Source: Nemertoderma westbladi
Taxonomy: Eukaryota; Xenacoelomorpha; Nemertodermatida; Nemertodermatidae
Reading direction: 5' to 3'
Length of the DNA: 54,578 bases
Assembly: GCA_032718475.1 (NCBI GenBank)
Contig: JAUCBJ010000403.1
Coordinates: 1-54,578, forward strand
Shown: piece by piece, positions 11,301 through 23,300 of the stretch
Position numbering within the stretch: the stretch's first letter is position 1
Layout of the letters: each line of letters starts with the position of its first letter
The notes under the pieces: generated by a model
What the model saw: the letters and a program-made list of their open reading frames with translations, nothing else
Told to the model about the DNA's origin: nothing
Databases searched by the model: none
Program-made: the position numbers and the translations under genes

Positions 11301-14300
11301 CCTTTCCTTTGCCCTTTCCAGCTGCCATTTTTAATTTCAGTAATTTGAATAAGAATGAAGAATAGGGGAATATCGCAGTAATCTAGCCTATTAGCCTATG
11401 GGTAGGTGTATAACAATAGTGCTGTAGTGAAACTATACGAACTGACGAACGTCAATAGCCTGTATGTTAGGCTGTTAGGTACCGGTAGGTACCGGTCAGC
11501 CGGTACTGGTTACGGTACCGGTACGGATATCAGATAGGCCTATACACTTAATAGCCTAACTCGTAATAACTTAATAACAACCTACATAACTACCGTTCCC
11601 GTACAGGCTACCGGTAGTAGGCCCATAACATTGTACCGGACCGGCTGACCGGTGCCATGCTGTTGTAGCAGGTAGGCTAGAAAGCCTCCCTTCAACATTC
11701 ACAGACACGTGGCGCTTAGGCTTATAGGTTATAGCCCTCTTTGCCTTAAAAAAAAATAGGCCTATATTAAATCTACAGGCTGACAGACACAAAATGGACA
11801 CAAATATTAATGCATTAGCGTTTAATGCAGCAACATCACCTCTTAGAATGGGAGAGTACTGAATGAATGGTAACATCACTAGCAGAGCAATATAATGGGA
11901 ATATTCCGCCAAATATTTGAAATACGAACAGGATAGCCAATGGCCGACGAGATTTGCCAATTCAATAACCAGGGTTGAGCAACCTTATTGGCTGTAACAT
12001 ACATTACCCTCTCAAGGCCACATAGCAACCATTGGTTGGAGGTGAAATGGGCTCCTAAAGGCTAACGTGCAACCTGCTTGCTCTGTAACAATACATGTCC
12101 AAGCAATATTGGTTGGGTTGGTTAGTGGGGCTGCATGTTTGGCATAGATGGAGGCCGCATTGTCATAAACTCTGCTTGTTTGTTCATTGGGATGGCTGCA
12201 TTGTCACAGGGTAATAATAATGGTAGCAGCACTACTAATTTTTAAGTTAAAGCTAAGTCAATGATTATATTACATCGATATAGAGGCTAGCACAGAGAGA
12301 GCAGTGTTCTGTTTGTGGTTTGTGCGTTGCAGGTTATAAATGAATGAAAAGAAGTTGTTATTAATGACTAACTTAAACCTTTTCACACGTTAAAAGGCAA
12401 TAGGCCTACATGAATATATACAATTTCGTTTCAAATAAATCACGCGGTCCCTGGGATGGACGCAAATTCGATGGCGGCGAAATATTAATTATTATTAAAT
12501 ATGAATAAATATTAATTAAGGGAAATGCAGGTTACAGTATAGGCACCACATAAGTCTGTAAGTGCTAACGCGGGATTTCCTTGGTAAAGTGACACCATAC
12601 CAGTGATTTCTGAAAGTACCAATGTGCTAACTCAGTAACAGACTTTAGGAACATTTAGCAACACCAATTCTGCACCACCCGCAAGAGGGCTCAAGTGTTC
12701 TAAAGTGCTAACTTACTAAAAACACCAATAACAATAGTAATATTAGCAAAGTTAGGAGTTTGAAGTGATGGTATCTGTAAATATTGAAAGATAATGATTA
12801 GGTGTTTTTGTGTTGAATATTTCAAGACACCACACATCATAAAATGCTAACTCATTATTCGTTCTTTTGTGAAAGGATATTGAATATATTATAATATTAA
12901 ATATTTAATCATTTGTTTCAAAAATATCAATATTTATTTAGTTTCAACAACGTCAATAGAATCAAAATATTTATATTAAAATGTATGTAACATTACAGAA
13001 CATAGTTATTCTAATGTTTCTTATAGTGTTATTGATTGTTTGAAAATCAAGATTGTTCAGAATAAATTTAAATTACATTATTTGAACGTCATAAATTGGT
13101 TGGTAACATTATTTCAACGTTTCAAATTGGTTAGAAACTGAAGTTGGGGGTGGGGGGTGTACACACCAAATTTTATACTACCAAGTTTTTGCTAATTTCA
13201 TTTGTGAAAATGTTCTCAAACATTTAAAATATATTAAATTAAAATATTTTATAACGTTCTATATTTTTCATTTTCAAAATAAAATAGAGAATCCTAAAAA
13301 AATGTTCTCCTTTTTAAACAATAGAACATACATTTCTGCATTTCCAATCGCTAATTTCTCAGGCCGACCAAAGGGGGTCAGAACCTTGATGCGCATATAA
13401 GACAATGAATGCTTGTATTTATGAATGTATGTTACCACTATATGATTTCTGATGACTGGAATTATTTATTTCTGAAACACATTGTCATCTATATTGTGAT
13501 CCATGGTTGATTAAAAAGCAATAAACACAATAAACGCAATAAATAGAATGCTGTGACGGCTTGACGACAAAATTGAGCCGCCACAACTCCCTATCACCCA
13601 TGACATTTGCTAGATCATCCGAATCTTCAAGGCCAGTATCCTTTAAGATGCGTCTCAAGAAAGTCATGGGCTGTCTACCAGCTTATTCACTCCATGAGGC
13701 TGCCATAGAACAAGATTATGCTATGCACTGACTGGTCCACACGGCGAAAGCAATGTCCTGCAAAGCGGAGGCGGGTTTGTTCTAGTGTTAAGCCTGGGGG
13801 AACCAATGAGACACCTCCAATGTTATATAGTGTCTGATTGGAGATGTGTGCATTGTACTTGACACAATGAACCCGGCGTAGCATTCTTGTGAATGTGCCA
13901 TCCAGAGATTAGGTGTCCTTAGCAGTTGAGCACAGCATGGGCTCTGCTGCTCTAAATAATCGGACCTTAAGTTTCCGATTAATTCTATGTGACTTCCAAA
14001 TCATGGAAAGCCTATTCAAGACTGCCCATGCCTTTCCCTTGCGTATTCGAAGGTCTTCACCTGACTTCCGGATCCATGAACCCAGGTGACAGAAGTCGTC
14101 CACATGCTCAAGCATACCATCCTTTGAGTTTATGCTCATCCGGTCAGGACTTGCTGAGGACTTTCATAGTTAACTGTCAAAATTTTGGTATTTTTGGAGT
14201 TAATAAAAAGACCAACACTAGAAGCAGCCTGTTCTAATGAGCTGAGGAGCCGTTGGGCTCCCTCTAGTGAATCTGAGAGTACTCCTAAGTCATCAGCAAA

Positions 14301-17300
14301 GTCTAGATCAGTTAGGTACTTGGCAGGATTTCCTTAACTTCTGGAGCTAGAAGGTGGAATTATCATCACCCCCATCATCATTATGATGATCTAGTGACAT
14401 GCTTATAGTCAACCATAATTATGAACAAGAATGGCGCAAGTGTGTCTCCCTGATAACACTTAAAGTGGTTCTTTGTCACCGTCAGCAGTATAAACAAATG
14501 TTGTTGAACCATCGTATACTGATCTGATTGCTGCAATAATTTCATCAGGAATGCCATATAATGAAATACGTGATCAATCAATATGACATACGTGATCGAG
14601 AGACTGAATTAAAGACCTTGAATAAGTCAACAAAGATAACAGCAAGATGCCTGTCTTTCTTTTTTGATCACTCTCTTCAATTATCCTTCTAAGTGTTGAA
14701 GTGAAATACTTTTACATCGAAATGGAAATGGAACTTAGGTGACTCAAGAAACTTATATAGACTGTCCCCCATGATGATATCCAGTAATAACCATTGAATT
14801 TAATGATATCATTCACATAACAACATTATTTATATAGGTATCTCACATTACAATATACAATACAACATATTATTATATATTATATAATAATATAATCACA
14901 AGTCAATTTATTCACATTAAAGCAAGTAGTCCCTTTGAAGATAGATGTCTAAAGCAACCACAAACAGCTATTCATACCATTTGATTAAATTGCCATATTA
15001 TTTCTTGATGGAGGCAACTTTGAATATAAAATAAGAACCTTAATGTGTATTCAATAAATTCATTATAATTTTCTTCGAGTTATTTAAATCTTATTTATTA
15101 ATGATAGCGACGACGTGCAGAATAAATAAATTCCCACATTCGATTCATTACTATTTCATTCAGCATATACCATATATTTTTGATATCTCGGTCCATTTAT
15201 TTCAACTTTAATGTAAGAATGTGAACATTCCGGGGGTTGTTAACATGACGCCCACACCTACGCCTACATCTACGCTTACACATGTACCGGTCAGCTGGTC
15301 AGCCGGTGCAATGCGGAGGTCCGGCCACTAGAGGCCAGTGGAATTACCGGACACAATCGGCCTCACAGGCGTCAGTTAACTCCTGACCGGTTGTCTGTCT
15401 CACCCCCTACTGGAGAGAGAGCAGCCAACAATTCTTTGAGTCCCTTTCCTGATGACCTTTCTGGCCCAAACCCTGGGTCACCAGGAAGGCCAGATTGTGA
15501 CGGGGAGAGGGATTCTGGAGTTGGAGGCTACTCTCATGTTCCACCCCGACCAACAAAGCCATTGGTGAATCTGAGGCAAGTCACAAGACTAGCCTCAGTA
15601 AACACCCTAACACTCGGGTCCCCAATGCGACAAGGTGAGCTGACTGCCTTGGCAGATAAGCTTTCTCTTAGCGCAGTGGGTGTTCAAGAGCACCGAATGC
15701 AGACTGGACAGACTGATGAGGTTCTGATTAAGGACATGGGGGGCGGTTGTCGACTCGCCCTCGCGTCAGCAGATGATAGTGGCAATGGTGGAATTGGTCT
15801 ATTGATGAATCCAACTGCACATGCAGCATTGGACAAAATAGACCAAATCTCTAACCGCATCATCCGTTGCCACTTCTCATGTTCTAGAAGACTGGCTAAG
15901 AAGTTTCCTAAGGTGGTTCTGATTGTGTGCTACTCTCCAACTAGTGTTGCCCCTGTAGAGGAGGTGGAAAATTTCTACCACAATCTACAAGCAGCTACTG
16001 ATGGAGTGGATCAGCATGCATTCTTAACATTCCTGGGAGACTTTAATGCAAGTCTGCATCAATCACCTACATCGCCCTGGGTCTATAGCCATAGTGTTAA
16101 CCGAAATTCTGTCCATCTTCAGGATTTTATCTCTGGAAATGGATTGTTTTCGGCTGGAACCCAGTTCAAGAAGCGAAATGGAAAGCTATGGACTCATAGT
16201 GGACCCAGTGGTCACAAGTCCCAGATAGACCATATTCTGTTTCGTAGGAAATACAGGAGCTCTATACAAGACTGTAATGCATTTACACTTCGACCCTTCT
16301 CCAGTGATCACCGCCTTATTGTGGCCAAGGTAAGACTTAGTCTGCGTGCTAGCAGAACAACGAAATCTGCCTTGCCGCGGCATGACTGGTCCTCTCTGTT
16401 GCAACAGCCAAGTGTGAGATCCAGCTTCACACTACAGCTGAGCAACAGGTATGAGGCTCTTGCCTCTGAGGCGGCAGATCACTGTGAGGGCTATACTGCC
16501 TTTACAGAAGCAGTTAAGTTAGCAGCTGCAGAAACAGTTCTGTATACCCTCGAAACAAGAAAAGGGCCCCCTGGACTGACAACAAAATTCAGAAGTGCCG
16601 AAATGACCTTATTAAGGCGCAGAAAGAGTCCCGACTCAAACAGACTACAGCAGCCAAGAATGCAGTTAAGGCTGCATCTAGGTCCCTGAACAGGCAGTAC
16701 TCTGCTAATCTACAGGAGCTAATAAAGCAACAGGTTGATGCCATCAATGATGCTGACGACAGCAGGCAATCATCCCAGGCATGGAAATCGATCAATCTGC
16801 TTACTGGGCGGAAAAGCCAACCAACCACCAAGGTTAAGGCTGAATCACCAGCCGATCGCCTCAATGGTTCGAAAGCCCACTTTGAAAAGCTCCTCAATAA
16901 TGACAGGGTATTGCCTGATAACTTTATAGAAGTAAAAGTGTCTGAGTCTGTACTCCCAGATATTCCCATTGGCGATATATCCTTTGCAGAAGTGAAGGCT
17001 GCTGCAAAGAGCATTAAGACCAATCGTGCCAGTGGAGTAGATGGTGTTCCCCCTGAGGTCTTTAAAATACCTGAGTGTTTAAAGCTCATCTATCCCATCA
17101 TAGTAGACATGCACCGAACAACAAGAGTCCCACAAGAAATGAAAACAAATAAGTTGGTGCCAGTTCCCAAGAAGGGCAACCTAACACTCTATGGTTCTTT
17201 TCGGGGAATCTCATTGATCTCGATTGCTGCAAAGCTATACAATAGGATTCTATTAAATCGCATCAGGGATCCCATTGAGAGACTGCTCCGTGGAAATCAG

Positions 17301-20300
17301 AATGGGTTCCGTAAAGGTCGTGGGTCCATGGAGCCCATTTTGGCACTTAGAAGGATAATTGAAGAGTTATCAAAAAAGAAAGACAGGCTGTTATCTTTGT
17401 TGACTTCTTCAAGGCCTTTGATTCAGTCTCTCGCTCACGTATGTTCACCATACTTTCATTATATGGGATTCCTGATGAAATTATTGCAGCAATCAGATCA
17501 GTATACGATGGTTCGACAACATTTGTGTCTACTGTTGATGGTGACACAGAACCATTTGAAGTGTTATGGGGCGTCCTCCAAGGAGACACACTTGCACCAT
17601 TCTTGTTCATTATTGTGGTTGACTATGTTCTACGCATGTCCTTAGATCATTATAATGATGATGGGGTGATGATAACTCCACCTACTGGCTCCAGAAGTCG
17701 AGGAAATCCTGCCAAGTACCTAACTGATCTAGACTTTGCTGATGACTTAGGAGTACTCTCAGAATCATTAGAGGGAGCCCAACGGCTCCTCCGCTCATTA
17801 GAACATGCTGCTTCTAGTGTTGGTCTTTTTATTAACTCCAGAAAGACCAAAATTCTGACAGTTAACTTTGAAAGTCCTCAGCAAGTCTCTGATCGGATGA
17901 GCATAAGCTCAAAGGATGGTATGCTTGAGCATGTGGACGACTTCTGTTACCTGTGATCATGGATCCGGAAGTCAGGTGAGGACCTTCGAATACGTAAGGG
18001 AAAGGCATGGGCAGCCTTGAATAGGCTTTCCAGGATTTGGAAGTCACCGAGAAGGTCCGATTATTTAGAGCAGCAGTAGTTCCAGTACTCCTCTACGGGA
18101 GTCCATGCTGGGCTCTAACTGCTGAGGACACCAAATCTCTGGATGGCACATTCACAAGAATGCTACGCCGGGTTCATTGTGTCAAGTACAATGCACACAT
18201 CTCCAACCAGACACTATATAACATTGGAGGTGTCTCATTGGTTCCCCCAAGCTTGACACTAGAACAAAATCGCCTCCGCTTTGCAGGACATTGCTTTCGC
18301 CGTGAGGACCAGCCAGTGCATAATCTTGTACTTTGGCAGCCTCATGGAGTGAATAAGCATGGTGGACAGCCCATGACTTTCTTGAGACGCATCTTAAAGG
18401 ACACTGGCCTTAAAGATGCGGATGATCTAGCAAATGTCATGGGTGATAGGGAGTTGTGGCGGTGCAATTTTGTTGACAAGCCGGCACAGCATTCTTAAAA
18501 ATGCAGCTGCAATGCAGTATGCCGATCCTAGCTAGCTACGCTTACACATGTACCGGTCAGCTGGTACGCCTATACATCTGATAATTGATTATGAAGCAAC
18601 AATCATTTATCCCGCCTATCTTCTGCAAATTAAGCATAGGTGTAGGCCTAGTGTTTACCATACTTCAAAGTTTGTTCTACCACTTCTTGTCTCATGTGAA
18701 CGGATCGAGTTAATTGTAGGGACTTCTATTATGGCAGTTCACTGCCTGACCAGTAGATATACAGTAAGAAACCCGTACTTTATCATAATGATATACAGTA
18801 TAACATTATGATTAGTTCATTAGTTTGATGACATAATTACAATATTGTGTTGAGTTTATCATCCACTGTTTCTCCGGTATGGATTCTGTTGCTGTAGGTA
18901 CTTTCTGAGAAGTAACGGATTCAGTAATAATTGTTTTCTGTGTTGCCTCTATCATCATCAGTAAGGATTGACTGATAATAACATAATTTTGTAATTATAA
19001 AACTTGAGATACAGTAACTTACACGTTCGTGCGGCCTTCGCGCAGCACGAATCTCTGTTAGACGGACACTATTTTCTGACATTTTAACCAATTTTTAGTG
19101 TTTAGTAGACTAAAGTATCCTTTGCTTTATCCTACTTAACTGGAAACCTCCTTTGATGTGGGATCGAGATGCTTCAGAGATGATTCATTCAGAGATTATT
19201 CGCTTTAATTAGTTGATCATAAATTATTGAGCGATTCTACAGTATCACCAAAACGGTATTTAAGAAATTATACCAAACCGCCAATAATCAAATAAGAGGG
19301 ACAATTTCCACCACTTCAACATTTTCAACCTTTTAATCTGCATATTATTGCAATATTCATAGTTTTGTGCACAATTTTTCACCTATACTGCTATACGGGT
19401 TTTCGGCAGCGGTGAATCTTCAGAGATGGGTCTCAAATTTTCAAAGGGTGCCTTTGTGCCATTTCTGGCACTGGCACCTGCCAAAATTTGCATATTTGGC
19501 ACAAATAAGGGCAGAATGTTGGCGGAACCTTTGCGAATTGGCACTGTTAAGGAGAATGTCAATAATGGCAAATAGTTGTTGAAGTAACTATTTTGATATT
19601 AAATAACTTAACTAAAAAATAATAAAAATTTTATTGGCGCGGACGTGGTTTGGTGTTCTAGAATATCGAAAAAAAATGAAGAAAGTTCCACGCCCATGTG
19701 AAAAATACCAGGATTTCGGCCCATGTGAAAAATACCAGGATTTCGGCCCATGTGAAGAATACCAGGATTTCGGCCCATGTGAAGAATACCAGGATTTCGG
19801 CCCATGTGAAGAATACCAGGATTTCGGCCCATGTGAAGAATACCAGGATTTCGGCTCATGCGAAGAATACCAGCTTTATATTTCACTTTACAGTTACCCC
19901 CATATGTGAAGAATACCAGGTTTTAGGTTTTCACCAAAAACACTGGTTACAGAAGGGCTGAATCTAACCAATACAATAAACGAATTAGTATATGTACTGC
20001 CCATGTGAAGAATACAAATACCAGGCTTTCTGCCGTTATATTTCACTTTCCAGTTCCATATTTATTGTAACCAAAATAATAACGAAAGTCAGGAACATTT
20101 CTGTCATTAGCTACTATTTTATCTTGGAGCTTGGAGGGGATTCCACTTTGGTTACATCGAGTCCTCTAAAACATACTAGCTATCAATTAAGAAAAATATT
20201 AGTGTTCTAGAACACAGATTTTTGTTATTGATTACCGATAATTTATAATAATTATTTTTGTTTATTTGGATCCGGACAATTCCGACCCGGACAATTCCGA

Positions 20301-23300
20301 CCCATGAAAATTTCCTTCGATATTTGAATGGGTCGGAATTGCCCGGGTCGCAATTGTCCGGGTCGGAATTGTCCTAACTTCTACATTTTCAAATTTGCTG
20401 TTGTTGGCGCAGCGTTTACATCCAGATTGACATATAATACTGTACTGTATAGGCCTACAGTAGTTGGCGGCCATTGAGGCGTTGTTATTTCTAGCCACTG
20501 AGGGTTATAGTTAGTTAGTTAGTTGGCAGGATATCACCTGCCCTGTATTACATTTAACATTTGGTTTATCTACAGCAATAGAAAACAAAATTACCACAAA
20601 TTTAATAATAACCCTACTGTTTGATAATCCAATATTAACCGTGTGTACGTAATTAAAATAAAACTAAAACTATAGGGAAAATATAGCACAAATATTATTA
20701 TTATTTATTATTCTCAACTCAATTATTACATCATTAGAAGTGCCAATATGTACTGTATATACTAGCTATATTATTGCAATCAATTATTATAATTAAGATA
20801 ATTATCATGTTAAGGCAAGTTATCATCGCTTAATGGTTTGTTTTAGACGGTAAATAAGTTCTGCTATTTGTTTTATTTCATTTGGGTTGGTAATCGCCAT
20901 TAAATCTTGTAAGTTATTCGCAGTTAATGTGTACTTCGACCGAATCGTAGTTAGCTCTGGTAGAGAACAATGGAATACGAGATGTTCCTCATCCTCAACT
21001 AAACCACAAACACACAAGCGCTGCTCTCGTGGTGTTGGTGGACGGTTCCATCGACCCACTTCAACCTTTAAACGATGTGAGGAGAGCCTCATTTGCGTAA
21101 ATGCGATTCTATACTGTTCTGGAATGTTATTTCTAGAGTATATTGGATGGACTGGATATTGGATGGATACAGTGTCATAGTTGGACCGTTGCTTAATCAT
21201 AATAATTTTCAGCCACACCCAGAGACGCTCGTGTGAAAAGTGTTTTCCATATATTGGCAGAGGCGTAGCGACACCTTCTGGGGCCTAGGGGAATGAAGCT
21301 AAGATACAGTAGCCCCCCCCCCCCCCCCCCCCCCCTTCAATAATTTATTATATAGGCCTAATATTTAAGAAAAAAACGTCATAAATGAAAAGTTAAAATG
21401 AAAAGTTAAAATGAAAAGTTAAAATGAAAAGTTATAATAATTATTAGTTCAATATATCAAACTAGTGTATAATAGATTTGAAATAGTTATATACCTACTG
21501 TTAGTGTCCAAGTCCAAGGTCGTGGGACCATGGAGCTCATTTTGGCACTAGAAGGATAATTGAAAAGTTATCAAAAAAGAAAGACAGGCATCTGGCAGTG
21601 TTATCTTTGTTGACTTCTTCAAGGCATTTGATTCAGTCTCTCGCATACGTACTGTATGTTTAGCATACTTTCATTATATGGGATTCATGATGAAATTATT
21701 GCAGCAATCAGATCAGTATCGATGGTTCGACAACATTTGTGTCTACTGTTGACGGTGACACAGAACCATTTCAAGTATTATGGGGAGACCTCCAGGGAGA
21801 CACACTTGCACCATTCTTGTTCATAATTGTGGTTGACTATGTTCTACGCATGTCCTTTTCTTAGATCATCATAATGATGATGGGGTGATGGTAACTCCAC
21901 CTACTGGCTCCAGAAGTCGAGGAAATCCTGCCAAGTACCTAACTGATCTAGACTTTGCTGATGACTTAGTAGTACTCCCAGAATCACTAGAGGGAGCCCA
22001 ACGGCTCCTCAGCTCATTAGAACAGACAGCTTCTAGTGTTGGTCTTTTTATTAACTCCAAAAAGACCACAATTTTGACAGTTAACTTTGAAAGTCCTCAG
22101 CAAATCTCTGACCGGATGAGCATAAGCTCAAAGGGAACACCTGGGATCATGGATCCGGAAGTCAGGTGAGGACCTTCGAATACGTAAGCGAAAGGCATCG
22201 GCAGCCTTGAATAGGCTTTCCAGGATTTGGAAGTCACAGAGAATTAATCGGAAACTTAAGGTCCGATTATTTAGAGCAGCAGTAGTTACAGTACTCCTCT
22301 ATGGGAGTCCATGCTGTGCTCTAACTGCTCAGGACACCAAATCTCTGGATGGCACATTCACAAGAATGCTACGCCGGGTTCATTGTGTCAAGTACGATGC
22401 ACACATCTCCAACCAGACACTATATAACATTGGAGGTGTCCCATCAGAGACAGACCGACCGACATACAACGGTTGATTCAGCGGTACCCGTATGCTAAGC
22501 TCGCTTTCTTCGTGGCTCGCCCCACAGTGGTACCCGTATGCTAAGCTCGCTTTCTTCGTGGCTCGCCCCACAGCGATACCCGTATGCTAAGCTCGCTTTC
22601 TTCGTGGCTCGCCCCACAGCGGTACCGTATGCTAAGCTCGCTTTCTTCGTGGCTCGCCCCACAGCGGTACCCGTATGCTAAGCTCGCTTACTCCGTGGCT
22701 CGAACCACATCGGTACCTGTATGCTAAGCTCGCTTACTCCGTGGCTCGCCCCACAGCGGTGCCGTATGCTAAGCTCGCTTACTCCGTGGCTCGCCCCACA
22801 GTGGTACCCGTATGCTAAGCTCGCTTACTTCGTGGCTCGACCCACAGCGGTACCGTACGCTAAGCTCGCTTACTTCGTGGTTCGCCCCACAGCGGTACCT
22901 GTATGCTAAGCTCGCTTACTCCGTGGCTCGAACCACATCGGTACCTGTATGCTAAGCTCGCTTACTCCGTGGCTCGCCCCACAGCGGTGCCGTATGCTAA
23001 GCTCGCTTACTCCGTGGCTCGCCCCACAGTGGTACCCGTATGCTAAGCTCGTTTACTTCGTGGCTCGACCCACAGCGGTACCCGTATGCTAAGCTCGCTT
23101 ACTCCGTGGCTCGAACCACAGCGGTACCCGTATGCTAAGCTCGCTTACTTCGTGGTTCGCCCCACAGCGGTACCTGTATGCTAAGCTCGCTTACTCTGTG
23201 GCTCGCCCCACAGTGGTACCCGTATGCTAAGCTCGCTTACTTCGTGGCTCGACCCACAGCGGTACCCGTATGCTAAGCTCGCTTACTCCGTGGCTCGAAC

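Noticed and set aside
11571-11960. 129-aa minus-strand ORF upstream of H2A.Z
   Set aside because: No recognisable domain, and it overlaps palindrome-rich non-coding sequence.
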